Positions 1-11,861 of a stretch of DNA of 64,000 nt are shown one piece after another. Location of the stretch: NCBI GenBank assembly GCA_029891385.1, contig CM057224.1:37329005-37393004 (forward strand). Direction: 5' to 3'. Under the pieces are notes generated by a model that was given only the letters and a program-made list of their open reading frames with translations, ran no database searches and had not been told where the DNA came from. Position numbers and translations under genes: made by a program. Position 1 is the first letter of the stretch. The number at the start of each line of letters is the position of its first letter. The stretch is from Erythroxylum novogranatense. Lineage: Eukaryota > Streptophyta > Magnoliopsida > Malpighiales > Erythroxylaceae.

Positions 1-870
1 ACGAATTAGGAAACGGAAGTTCATGAATATTTACCTCTTCACCTTTACCTGCTTGCTTGCTTGACTCTCCATCCTTTGCTTGATCGTTGGAACTCTCTAA
101 AGTAGTTCCCTTGTTCTTTGAGGCTTGCTTCCTTTCTCTCAGAAGCTCTTCTTCGCGATCACTCTCTGATCGCACAACTTGCTTCTCTCTCACTTGAGGC
201 GCTTCTTCAACCTCAATTTCCTCGGTGCATTCTTCTTCTTCGGGAATGTCGAAATGCACTTTCTTTCCACTCCTCAACTCAATTGCATTTAAACTCTTCG
301 GGTTTATTACCGTGTTGGAGGGAATGGTTCCGCTACTCCTAGCTTGGTTGTCACTCAAATTATTAGACAATTGAGTGACATATGAGTTCAAGTTCTCTGC
401 CTTGGTCTCCCATTGATCCATGCGTTTTTCCAAGGCGCTAAACAGGCAACATTCTTAGCGAAGTCTGTTGGATGAGGTTTGCGATGGCGTTGAATTGAGT
501 TCTTTGTCGAAGTTCGTTCCTCTTTCATCAACGTCATCATACTATGCAGCAGCTTGGTTGGTGTCCTCCTTTGGTGGCGGTGGTTGTTGCACCGTCAAAG
601 CTTGTTGATCCCGGCTGGTTTGTAGATTGACCACTCCACTCCTCTGCTGAAATCGGTTTAGTGTTCTTTCGCGTTATTCCTCCAACTAAAATTTGGGTGG
701 GATCTCCATCCCTCATTATCGTGTTGGAATCGGGTCCCATTTCGATCTGTCTACCTTGATACATTGGAGACTTCTTCATATCTGCCAGACAAACACTTGA
801 AATGTGCATCATCGACCATTAACTATCACAACCAGGTGCGACGGTTCGATGGAAGGTGATGGGCGATGCA
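1..870 (-). pseudogene. gag-pol linker of the left-edge Athila-like element
   Basis: In minus-strand frames this stretch contains readable pieces of the region between gag and protease, such as MDQWETKAENLNSYV near 420-370 and an NAIELRSGK-type motif near 290-260, the same motif found in the second Athila element as KAVTLRTGKQL. Stops and frameshifts interrupt it. The open frame at 812-537 carries no domain I recognise and is probably part of the same decayed region. Confidence 0.5.
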
Positions 871-933
871 CATTCAAATTTTGAGTTCAACAGTGATCGA
901 GGATAGCGGGAAGTTATCCGATGTTCAAAGAAT

Positions 934-1545
934 CTACCTTCGATTCGTGCTCTCCATCCTCTTAGTTTGAGCCGACATGGTTCCCACTTCATTCACGTTC
1001 TCGGAATCACGGACACTATCTCGTTGATGATTCAGGGCCATTCTCTTAATCAGGGCCCAAGCTTCTGGTGCGGTGAGGTCAATCAACGAACCTCCCGACG
1101 CAGCATCCAACATTCCTTTCTCTTGATTCTTCACCCTATCATAAAAATATTGAACCAATTGTTCATCGTGGATCCGATGATGGGGCACCGAGATAACGAG
1201 ATCTTGGAATCTGCTCCAAAAATCATACAAGGATTCGTCGTAATCACGCTTGGCGAATAAATCTCTTTTCGCATTGACGAAGTCCTCGAGGCTGGAAAAT
1301 ATTTTTCGGAAAGCTTTCCATAAGTTGGCCCAATTGTGATAGGCATTAGCGACATGCCTTGGGAGGCTCATATACCACTCCGGGCCTTTCCTTCTAACGA
1401 CAAGTGGAATACCTTCCACAAAGACTGGTCTAGATGTGCTCTACGAGCTTCATACTTTGATGCATCATTGTGAGGGCCTAAAGATGCATGTAGGGTCCTC
1501 ACCGCCAAACCGTGAAATTTGGGTAGGAGTTAATCAATAAACCTT
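934..1545 (-). pseudogene. gag (capsid) fragment of the left-edge Athila-like element
   Basis: The longest open piece (1419-934) encodes a Retrotrans_gag-type segment: a WxxLxxxFxxxFxS stretch, a DESLYDFWSRFQDL motif, the PHH tripeptide, QYFYDRV, and DAASGGSLIDLT. Upstream in other frames (about 1545-1420) a FHGLA-type gag start and a LSLEGKAR stretch are still readable, so at least one frameshift separates them. Gag forms the virus-like particle that packages element RNA. This copy cannot make a full protein. Confidence 0.75.
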
Positions 1546-2257
1546 TAACTTCAAATTTACGTCGAAGTTAGAAGCGAACAACGATGAAAGGATCGTAGTT
1601 TACATCCGGGTTGTAGCTTCTCGGATGGTTCTCGTCGATGTTCGCATTGTTGTCATCAACTCTCTCTGGTCACCATTTAATCCATGATCTCCATTCCTTG
1701 GTTGGTAGCAGGAAAATCTTGTTGTTCACCATATCGGTTTCTAATCGTTCTAGTGTGCTAAGTCTTTCTTGCTCTCTCTTGTTCTTCCTAAGTCGTCCTA
1801 AGGTGTCGCTCAATTTCAGGTTGAAAATGAACTAACCTAAGTCTACGGGCATGCACAAGAGAAGTTCACTAATAACGCTCACTAAAACGACAATGACGAA
1901 AGGGTATAATTCACTCTCGTTCGTCGCGACTCGTAGGAACTCATTGCGGCGAACAGGACAAAATTGTGAATATTAAATCATTTAAGCGATGAACTTCGTT
2001 GCGACGAGCGATGAACTCGTTGCGACGAATGATGAACTTGTCGCAGCCCGAGAATCACAAAGAAAGCACAATAACTCGAAATTAGGCACAATAAGGTGAA
2101 CAATAACACTAAACACTTAAAGCAAAACAGAATTAACACTAAAAAGATTGAAGCAAACAGAATAAAACAAAATTATGAAATGTAAAATAGAATGCAAATA
2201 ACTAAACTAAAATGCAAAACAAACACTTGGCTAACCTAGAAAACCAATTACTTTGGT

Positions 2258-2275
2258 TCCCCGGCAACGGCGCCA
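2258..2275 (-). other. primer binding site of the left-edge element
   Basis: The minus strand reads TGGCGCCGTTGCCGGGGA, the tRNA-Asp-type primer binding site common in plant Athila elements. It lies directly next to the inner edge of the 5' LTR and fixes the orientation of the element. Confidence 0.88.
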
Positions 2276-2279
2276 ATTT

Positions 2280-3728
2280 CATCGTCGGCTTATCGTTCAA
2301 TATTAAAATTGATCCTCGAAACCGGTCAAATAAAATTTATACCAAGGATTGCAATACGAGATGCAACCTCGGTCGACTCTCGAGGAACCAAAGGTACTAA
2401 CTGATCCTAGACTAGCCTAATGTTTGAATGATGCATGCAATTAAAGCAATAAAAAGGGGGTTTTGATTTGATTAACTAAAAATTAAACTAAGCCAAAGTA
2501 AGAATAAATGTTTTTGGGATTTTGAAAAGATAAGGCAATTGAAATTAAAAGGGACTAAAAAACAATTAATAAAAACTCTCACGAAAATGTAGCTCGAAGT
2601 TATCATCGTTCAAAGTAATATCGGGGTTTGAAATCCACTAAGTTTCGAAAGCTAAACCTTAACAACTCGTTAAGTCCAAGAATTAATTAATCAACTCGAG
2701 TAATTAAAACTTGTTAAAAACCTTAGTGTATGTATAGAATGATTAATGCAATAAATCGATCAAACAATAACACAACCAACTCAATCAAACACAACTAGGC
2801 AGATTAAATTGATTAATGCAATCATCCAACTGATATACATGAACTCCATGTATTTAAGCACAACATTCAACAATAATCAATCCATAACATATATCAAAGT
2901 TTAACACCCTACTAAACTATAGCAAGGTTCATTCGCCATACAATGCAATAATACCAACTCGGTTATTACAAAAACATGGCGAAATCCTAAACTATGAACG
3001 ATTACCCCTTGAAGCTCATGGAACTCAGACCATTGCTACATTTCCGGGAGAATGGAACCTTAGCCGACCATGGTACCGGATGAAATCTTCGCTGTTGAAG
3101 GATCACCTCGGTTCATGTTTCCAACGACGAATAGAAACGCAGATGAGAAAGCGATGGAAGAGATGAATGAGACTTCGTCGTCCATTTGAGCGGCGAATCG
3201 CAAAACAAATGAAAATGAAAACTATTAGAAGCGCGAAAAGAAGAGAAGAAAACTCATGCGGCCGTCCCGTTTTGCCCTAAATGGCAAAGTTTTATAGGGA
3301 TGCGTGCGGGCCAGTCGAACAAAGGAACTTTTGCCAAATATAGGCGGATTATCGATTTTATTGCGGCTAATAATGGCTTCGTCACGCAACTAACGTTGAA
3401 TGGTCACTCGCAGCGGCGAAAGAATTAAATACCATTAATTCGCCTCGGCGAATGGAGAGTTTAGTTAAGCCAAATAATCTCGCCAAGTGTTGACTTGTTG
3501 AATGTTGACTCCTTTGGTCCTACAAAATACAACCTATTTGCAGATCAATTGTCCCGATAAAAATTATGCGAATTAATAATAAATAACAACAAACTACTGA
3601 CAATATGCAAATTATAAAAGATCGATATGAGGAACCAATTTAAGCACAAAATCATGAATTAGGAGCCAACAAGTGCATAATTACTTAAGAAAATAGGGCC
3701 AATTTATAGTATAAATTTGGTCCAATCA
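2280..3728 (-). repeat. 5' LTR of the left-edge Athila-like element
   Basis: The LTR starts on the minus strand with TGATTGGACC (ending at 3728 on the plus strand as ..TCCAATCA) and runs to the PBS. The inner edge is uncertain by a few bases because no clean CA end is visible. It has no partner in the window, so its age cannot be judged here. The body is AT-rich and has no gene. Confidence 0.7.
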
Positions 3729-3991
3729 GCACACGTTAATGTGTTTATTATCAAATTTGCATCAACTTAAATTCTTTTAATTCTATATCATCATTTAATT
3801 TTTTGACTACACAAATTATATATATATATATATATTAATTTTGTATGTACAGATAAGTGAAATCTCTTGCATATCACAAGATTATGAAATAGGTAAATTT
3901 AAAAGTGTCTTCAAACTTATTACCGAAGGATTCCCTAATACTGTCGGTGAAAACAAAATGTATTTACCGACGGAAAATATTACACCGTAGG
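3729..3991. mobile_element. AT-rich spacer and left fragment of a CACTA-type DNA transposon
   Basis: From about 3915 the sequence carries ACCGACGG / CCGTCGG motifs in both orientations, the subterminal repeats of plant CACTA elements, like those of the complete copy at 40155-41591. The Athila insertion at 3992 interrupts it and it resumes at 13337. I could not find a convincing CACTACAAG left terminus, so the left end is decayed or lost. Positions 3729-3914 are AT-rich with a short TA run (about 3810-3834) and nothing else I can support. Confidence 0.55.
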
Positions 3992-5314
3992 TGATAGGCT
4001 CTGCAAATGCACAGGTTTAGTTGCAGTAATCAAGTGTCGATCCACAAGGACTAGGTCAAACTACTAAATTTATACCTCCTAGAATTGCTAAGCAATCAAT
4101 TAAGAAAGTTTTGTTGTTAAGGAAATTGCAATAAACGATAAACAAAATTTTCACTAATATTCTGGGAATTCATTCCAACAAAGAAATCATGTACTTCCTT
4201 ATGAAACAAAACGTTGATCCAGTACATTAACTAACTGTTGTCAATCAATTCTTTCGAAGTAATCAACGTGTTGATTTCAAATTTTAATTCCAATTTCTTA
4301 GACTTAAAAACCAAATTCAATCCCAATTAACGCCTTTGGATTCTTCTTGCACTCCTAACGAAGAAATCTATTTCTAGATATTCATTCAGTTAGATCTAAT
4401 CTAGCATTTCAGATGTTAAACATCACTTTTCAGTACATAGTTTAACACCTATCATACTCAATTAAGAACCCTAGATTAGAAAGATCAGATCAATAATTGA
4501 TAAAAAGACTTTACTGAAATTAAATCAACATTGAATGTAGAAGTAAATCATAAGGTTCAATACATAATCCCTAAGTTGAAACAAACATGCTAGAATAAAG
4601 AAATTTAAAGGTCCATAACTGAATTAATCATAAAAACAAAATGAACTATAAACGACAACATAAAGGATAGGGTAGAAAAATGGAAAGAGGAAAGAAAAGG
4701 GACTCCAATTTTTGTCTTGAATCTTGATCTCTCAATCTTCAAATTAATCTTCCGATCCTTCTTCTCTTCTTCTCCCCTTTTCTTCTAATCTCTCGATTCC
4801 GTCCTGATTCCACCACCCCCACTCTTCTGTTTCTCCACGTTTAAAAACTTTGGAACCGTCAAAATAAGCGCTTTACCTAACCGTAAATTTCACACGGATC
4901 AATGACCTTGAATAAATTGGTGTGCATATGGCTTCAATTCACACGGACCGTGTGAAATTTCACACGGTTTGTGTAACATTCGGGTAAACTTGGCGCATCA
5001 CTTCAATTCACACGGCCAGTGTGAAATTTCACACAGTCTGTGTAACCTTCGCGTAAAATTGGTGCATCATCTTCAATTTACATAGGCATGTAAAATTCAC
5101 ACGATGCATGTAACATTCGAATAAAATTGGTGCATCTGTCTTCAATTTACATGATCGTAAATTGAACACTGCCTATGTAACCTTCGAGTAAAACACGCAA
5201 AATCAAGGAAAATACCCAGGCGGTACAATTTCACCAAAACTAAAGAAATTCACAACAATTAATGTAAAACAATGACAAAATAGATCTAGAAAATAACAAA
5301 ACAACAAATTATCA
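3992..5314 (-). repeat. 3' LTR of the Athila-like element
   Basis: The left edge is TGATAGGCTC and the right edge ATTATCA. It matches 11862-13336 almost base for base from 3992 to about 4860. The part at 4860-5200 (the U3 side in element orientation) holds direct repeats of about 55 bp built around CACACGG..CCGTGTG half-palindromes, and is the most diverged between the two LTRs. Confidence 0.9.
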
Positions 5315-5330
5315 AACTCCCCTATGCTAA
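5315..5330 (-). other. polypurine tract of the Athila-like element
   Basis: On the minus strand AGCATAGGGGAGTT lies directly before the 3' LTR start. This is the expected position and composition of the plus-strand primer. The same CTCCCCTATGCTAAA string recurs at about 6259, close to the end of the pol region. Confidence 0.75.
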
Positions 5331-6330
5331 ACGTTTGCTTGTCCTCGAGCAAATAGACTAAAACACAAAAGCAAGAAACCAAAATAACATCAATTGAACA
5401 AAACAAAATGCAAGATATTACCGAGGCAAAGACAACTATTAAGCTCAGGAATGGTTCATCACTCACGATCTCTACTAGGTTTAGCTTAAAGAGTCAATTT
5501 ACATAATGAACATTAATCAAAAAGTAAGATCATCCCCCTCACTGTCATTTCTGTCTCAAAGGAGCGCTTGGTTACCAATTTAGTAAACCATTTTCTAATT
5601 CCCCAGTAACACATGTCTCAAAGGGGTACCTCATTATGTATTTCCCCAGTAACATGCATCTCAAAGGGGTAACAAAGACCAATTAAGCCCTCGATTGTTC
5701 AAGTTATGAAACGGCCCGATAAGGGACTTAACTCTCCCAATTGCTAGCTACTCCATACATAAGCCACTTAAGGAGCACAAACGTCGTGTCGTTTATGCCG
5801 GCTAGAATTGGTAAACCAAAGGTGTGTGATTACTCGGAAATTTAAAACGGCCCAAAAAGGGGATATTCCTTCCAATACTAGCAACTCCATACATTCAAGA
5901 ACTTAAGGGAAGATGGTGTCGTTCCACCAACCTCAGCTAATATTGGTGTTCACACAGGTCTCTTTTTAATTTTTTAATTTTTTTGTTTTTTTTAATTTTA
6001 AGGTAAGCAAATGATTCTCCAGTAATAGAAAAGAATCAGTAACGGGGTTATCCAGTAGGTAAATTAAGTAATGCATTTTTAATTTAAAGGAGCTAAACCT
6101 AGTTATGAACGGGTGTCCACCATTTCCTACGAAGTTCATAGTTGATGAATGATAACAACGAAAGAAAAATGCAGAAGACAGAATGCAACAGGAAAGAAAC
6201 AAACATAAATAAAGCGACACAAGAAGAATAGAATTAAAGAACGAACTAAGTAACCTAACTCCCCTATGCTAAAACGAAGCATGGACCGCAATGAAAAAAA
6301 AATCAGGGAGAAGGAGGATGAGGGGGAGTA
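5331..6330 (-). other. non-coding 3' region of the Athila-like element, with degenerate tandem repeats
   Basis: No env-like protein is readable. Two repeat families are visible: short units with CCCAGTAACA and TCTCAAAGGGG at about 5550-5690, and a unit of roughly 130 bp seen near 5700-5830 and 5840-5955, with shared ACGGCCC, AGGGGA and CAACTCCATACAT blocks. A T-rich run lies at about 5965-6000. Small open frames here show no family resemblance. Confidence 0.6.
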
Positions 6331-9300
6331 CCTGGGTTTACCGAAGATTGGTGTGAATCGGAAAGCAACAACGTCATGGTGGCACCTAGTGGATGACCAG
6401 CAAAGTAGGGCTTTAGACGTTGACCATTAACTTTAAAAGCTCTGGAAACTTCACTCTAAACTTTGACTGCACCATGGGGAAACACTTGGAGGACTTGAAA
6501 TGGTCCTGACCATCTAGACTTGAGTTTCCCTGGAAAAAGACGAAGGCGAGGATTAAATAACAAAACTAAATCACCTTCGACAAACCTTTTCTTGGTGATA
6601 TGTTTGTCATGCCATAATTTGGTCTTTTCTTTGTAGAGTCAATAACTCTCATAAGCCTCCAATCTTAAAATGTCCAACTCATTCAGCTGCATTGCCCTCT
6701 GTTCACCAGTAAACTTCATGTCAAAATTGAAAGTTTTGATAGCCCAATAGGCTTTATGTTCTAACTCCACTGGTAAGTGACATGATTTGCCGAACATAAG
6801 CCGATAAGGTGTAGTTCCCAACGGTGTCTTGAAAGCAGTACGGTATGCCCAAAGAGCATCATCAAGTTTTAAGGACCAATCCTTCCGTGACTTATCAACC
6901 GGTTTTGCTAGAATACTCTTAATTTCACGATTGGAAACTTCAACCTGTCCACTTGTTTGAGGATGATAAGGTGTAGCAATCCGATGATAAACTCCATATT
7001 TCCGCAAAAGACTCTCAAGGAGTTTATTGCAAAAGTGAGTACCATTATCGCTCAACAAGGCCCTCGGAATTCTGAAACGAGAGAAGATATGTTTCTTCAA
7101 GAATTTGATGACAACCTTAGAATCATTTGTGGAAGTCGCAACGGCCTCTACCCATTTCTAAACATAATCCACTGCTACAAGAATATAGAGATTGTTATGG
7201 GACTTAGGAAACGGTCCCATAAAGTCAATACCCCAAACATCAAACAATTCAACCTCAAGTATTCCAACAGTGGCATTTCGCACCTCCTTGAAATAGTACC
7301 CATCCGCCGCAATTGTCACATGTAGCTACATACTCCCGGACATCACGAAACAAAGTGGGCCAGAAAAATCCTACTTGAAGAACTTTTGCAGCTGTCTTAT
7401 CTGGACCGAAATGGCCACCATAAACCGTTGAATGGCAATGGTAAAGAACACTTTGCACCTCGTCTTCAGGCAAACATCGTCGAAAAATACCATCTCCACA
7501 ATATTTGAACAGTAACGGTTCTTCCCACACATAATATTTAGCGTCAGAAATGAGTTTCTTCTTCTGCTGATACGTTATCTGCGGTGGAAATAGTCCGCAA
7601 ACAATGTAATTTACCAAATCTGCATACCATGGTGTTACCAAAGATGATATAGCCAATAAATGTTCTCCTGGAATAGAATCATCAATCGAAAATTTGTCAT
7701 TCGGAACAGTAATTCGAGACAAATGATCAGCCACCACAGTTTCGGTTCCAGCTTTATCCTTGATTTCAATATCAAATTCTTGTAACAATAATACCCAACG
7801 GATAAGTCGTGGCTTGGAGTCTTTCTTCTTCAACAAATGTCGAATAGCTGCATGATCTGTAAAGATAACAACTTTAGAGTTAATTAGGTAAGACCTAAAC
7901 TTTTCAAGAGCAAAGATAACAGCTAAAAACTCTTTTTCGGTGGTGGCATAATTGATTTGAGCCTCGTCAAGAGTTCGGCTAGCATAGTAGATGGCATAAG
8001 GCTTGTTATCCTGTCTTTGTCCCAAAACAGCTCCCAAAGCATGATCACTGGCATCACACATTACTTCGAATGGAAGATTCCAATTAGGTGCTTGCATAAC
8101 TGGAGCTGAAATCAAAGCTTCTTTCAACCTGTAATAAGCACTCAAACAATCCTCGTTAAATTCAAATGGTATATCCTTGACAAGTAAACGCGTTAAAGGT
8201 TTTGCAATTTTGGAGAAGTCTTTAATGAACCGTCTGTAAAAACCAACATGGCCAAGAAAACTTCTCACGCCTTTGACAGAAGTAGGTGAGGGCAATTTTT
8301 CAATTACTTCCACTTTTCCTTTGTCAACTTCAATACCCTTATTGGAAACTAGATGACCGAGTACAATCCCTTCCTGAACCATAAAGTGGCACTTTCCCCA
8401 ATTCAACACTAAATTAGCCTCTTCACATTTTGCCAACACCTTGGATAAATTTTGCAAGCAATCATCAAATGACAAGCCATAAACAGAGAAATCATCCATA
8501 AACACTTCCATTATATTTTCAATGAAATCAGAAAATATGGCCATCATACAACGTTGGAAAGTAGCAGGGGCGTTACAAAGTCCAAAAGGCATTCTCCTAT
8601 AGGCAAAAGTACCATATGGGCAAGTAAATGTAGTTTTGTCCTCGATCTTGTGGGTGAATGGGGATCTGAAAGAACCACGAGTACCGTCAAGATAACAAAA
8701 TGAAATTCCTAGCAAGTCTTTCTAGCATTTGGTCAATGAAGGAAGAGGAAAATGATCTTTCTAGTTGTTGAATTTAGCTTACTAGAATCAATACACATTC
8801 TCCAACCAAGAATAAATCCTAGTCGAAATAAGTTCATTCTTTTCATTGGTAACTACCGTCATCCCTCCTTTTTTAGGAACTATATGAACTGGACTAACCC
8901 ACTTACTATCTGAGATAGGGTAAATTATTCCAACGTTAAGCAGTTTCAAAATTTCCTTTTTAACAACTTCTTGCATACTAGGATTTAATCTCCTTTGATG
9001 TTCAATTGTAGGCCTATGATCATCTTCCATAAAGATTCGATGCATGCACACAGAAGGATGAATTCCTTTAAGATCATCTAAAGAATACCCTATGGCTTTT
9101 CTATGCTTTCGTAAAATGCTAACAAGTTTGTCAGTATCAACAGCATCCAAGTTAGCATTAACAATCACAAGATATGTAGAGTTTGGGCCCAGAAATTCAT
9201 ACCTTAAATTTGAAGGAAGAGGTTTGAGTTCTACCTCTGGTGCTTTCACTTCAGATTGTTGTTGATCTATTTGTAGAACTTCAAAGTGCTCTTCTATTGC

Positions 9301-10500
9301 TGTAGGGAGATTTGCTAAAGATTTAGCAATCATGGCTACACCTGGATTCTCATCACTTGATGTTCCATTAGTGATTAAACATTGCTCAAGAAAATCAGCT
9401 GAATTTGGGTTAGACAAATGAGCATTGACAATAGAATCAATAATGTCAATTCTACAACAATCATCAGATAAACTTGGAAATTTTGTAGCTTTTGAAAGAT
9501 CAAATTGAATGCAATCCTCACCAATTTCAAATGATAATTTGCCATTTTTCACATCTATTTGACATCCTGCTGTAGCCAAAAATGGCCTTCCAAGTATGAT
9601 TGGGGTACGGGTGTCTTCTTCCATTTCCAAAATAACAAAATCAACAGGCACATACAAATTTCCTACTTTAATAGGCACATCCTCCAATACACCAACAGAA
9701 TATTTAACAGAGCGATCAACTAATTGCAAAGCAACAGTAGTTGGTGTCAACTCTCCTAAATCAAGCTTCTGACACAAAGACAATGGCATTAAACTCACCC
9801 TTGACCCTAAATCACACAAAGCACGTTCAATAGTAACTTTACCAATTTGGCAAGGAATTGAAAAGCTACCAGGGACTTTGAGTTTTGGAGGAAGTTTATT
9901 TTGAATGGCAGCACTACATTCAACAGTCAAAGCAACAGTTTCATGCTCTTCTAACTTTCTCTTGTTAGATAAGATTTCTTTGAGAAACTTAGCATAAGAA
10001 GGCATTTGAGAAAGTGCATCAGTGAAAGGAATATTAATGTACAACTTTTTAAGCACTTCTAAGAACTTCCCAAACTGAGCATCTAACTTGGCTTTGGCCA
10101 TTCTATGAGGAAAAGGAATTAGTGGAGTGTATGGTTTAGGAGGTGGTAAGCTTGATTCCTTAGAAATATCGGCATCCCCACTTTCATTATATTCCTCAAT
10201 TTCAATCCTCTTTCCTTTATTCTGAGTTTCAGCCATACTCTCATTTGCAACCTCATTCCTAGGATCATAGGGTCCTGTCAATTGTTTCCCAGTTCTCAAT
10301 GTCACAGCTTTACAATGCTCCCTAGGATTTGTTTCAGGTTGGGTAGGTAATTTTCCTGGTGATGGGTGTGATGAACTAGCCTGATTTGCTATTTGATTTT
10401 CAAGCAACTTATTATGAGCAGCCAATAAGTCTACCTTAGAAGTTAATTGCTTGATAGTTTCATCTTGTTGTCTCTGAGCTAGTAACATGGATTCCATCAT
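6330..10500 (-). pseudogene. pol polyprotein of the Athila-like element (protease, RT, RNase H, integrase)
   Basis: The piece at 10500-8788 carries a linker with KAVTLRTGKQL, a retropepsin-type protease with CDLGSRVSLMP, and the start of RT (WVSPVHIVPKKGG). After small indels at about 8830-8690 the frame at 8715-7255 continues RT ([30 protein letters not shown] as the catalytic YxDD equivalent), then RNase H ([38 protein letters not shown]), and the integrase HHCC finger ending CDNC. A frameshift near 7300 and a TAG at 7160-7158 precede the integrase core (SDNGTHF, then [11 protein letters not shown] with the DDE glutamate) at 7100-6639. The GPY/F module (SRWSGPFQV) is readable at about 6530-6490. 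Its products would copy RNA to DNA and insert it, but this copy cannot make them. Confidence 0.88.
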
Positions 10501-10632
10501 GCTTTCCAGGTTTGATTTTGGATTTTCCGATGGGTTAGGTGGTCTTTGAAATCCAGGTGGTTGCCTAACATTTTGCTGAAATGGAGGATTTTGGTTATTT
10601 CTCCAGGAGAAATTTTGATGGTTCCTCCAACC

Positions 10633-11592
10633 TTAATTATAAGTGTTTGATTGGGGATCAAATTGAGGCCTTTGAGGAAGATTGGTTATGGCATGAACTT
10701 GATCGTTACTTAGATCTTGGGCAAAAGGATTACCAGCTTGACAATGAACAGATAAATGATCAACAGATCCACAAATTTCACATGCAGAGGTAGGACTACT
10801 AGCATTCACAGAGTTAACATTCAAACGATCTAACCTGTGATTCATGGCATCAACTTTAGCATAAAGGATTGTGAGAGCATCAACATCATACTTACCTGAA
10901 GTACGTTTTGTCGCTCCTCGTTCATTAGACCATTGATAATGGTTGAGAGCCATCTCTTCAATGAGGTTGTATGCATCTGCATATGTTTTATTCAGAATTG
11001 CTCCTCCAGCGGCTGCATCTATTAAGGTCCTCATTGACTGAAGCAATCCATTGTAGAAGTTATGAAGAACCATCCAAGATGGTAAGCCATGGTGCGGGCA
11101 CAACCGAAGTAACTCTTTATAACGCCCCATGCTTTATACAAATTCATCATCTTTTTGCGTGAATGTTGAGATTTGATTCACGAGATTATTTGTTTTGCTT
11201 GGAGGAAAATACTTGGCTAAAAATGACCTCGAGAGTTGATCCCAAGTAGTAATTGAGCCTGCTGGGAGTGAATGAAGCCATGCTCTTGCCTTATCTCTTA
11301 AAGAGAATGGAAAAAGGCGAAGTCGAATAGCATCAGAAGTGACTCCATTCATCTTCAAAGTGTCGCAAACTTCAAGGAAAATTGTCAAATGCATATTCGG
11401 ATCTTCAACAGGTGATCCTCCAAACTGCGACTGCTGCACCATAGAAATAAGAGCTGGTTTCAGCTCAAAATTGTTGGCATCTGATGAGGATTCGGATCCC
11501 CAAGTGTTTTCTTGAATTCTCGGCTCTGCGTAATCACGGAGCCTAGGTCCTACATCCTCTGCCATTGTTATATCGCCAATCGAAGTTGCCAC
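10633..11592 (-). pseudogene. gag of the Athila-like element, with an internal stop
   Basis: Two pieces in the same frame (11592-11134 and 11130-10633) are separated by a stop next to a DDEF..YKELL block, where family members read straight through. The first piece contains the capsid-like LRLFPFSLRDKARAWL and FLAKYFPPSKT segments. The second has LCPHHGLP, the IDAAAGGAI motif and a CCHC zinc knuckle, CX2CX4HX4C (CEIC..H..C), at about 10790-10750. The knuckle binds element RNA. The start at 11592 (MATSIGDITMAED) follows a short leader after the PBS. Confidence 0.85.
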
Positions 11593-11836
11593 TTTTTCTT
11601 ACTTTCAAACCGTTGTTTCTTCCTTACGTGGTAAGTTCGCCGATTTTCGGATCAAATGGAGCCGTGAAAGTAAATTGCATATAAATTGTGCTTCACCACC
11701 GCATCTAACAACACAAAGGATAATGAACAACTGATGGATGAAATAAATACCAAGTAACCTAAAATGAAAAATTGAAATAGAATTGAATAAGAAAAGTTTA
11801 GTCAATTTTGTTCGTAAAATTCAATATTTGACACAG

Positions 11837-11855
11837 TCCCCAAAGAATGGCGCCT
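11837..11855 (-). other. primer binding site region of the Athila-like element
   Basis: The minus strand reads GGCGCCATTCTTTGGGGA a few bases inside the 5' LTR. It keeps the GGCGCC..TT..GGGGA frame of the tRNA-Asp-type site at 2275-2258 but differs in the middle, so either the tRNA partner differs or the site has mutated. Confidence 0.65.
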
Positions 11856-11861
11856 AAAACT

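Larger units (their letters stand above)
1..3728 (-). mobile_element. 5' part of an Athila-like Ty3/gypsy LTR retrotransposon, running off the left edge
   Basis: Read on the minus strand the order is 5' LTR (3728 down to about 2280), primer binding site (2275-2258), leader, gag (about 1545-934) and gag-pol linker (about 870-1). The pol genes and 3' LTR would lie left of the window. The primer binding site matches the tRNA-Asp-type sequence typical of Athila elements, and the gag has the PHH...QYFY...DAASGG signature of that group. The linker carries an LRSGK motif near 250-270, also typical. Several frame breaks show the copy is dead. The assignment to the Athila branch is from motifs seen by eye; a domain search on pol would need the adjoining sequence. 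Confidence 0.8.

Noticed and set aside
4860..5200. CACACGG repeats considered as a satellite array
   Set aside because: They are confined to the LTRs of the Athila-like element and match between the two.
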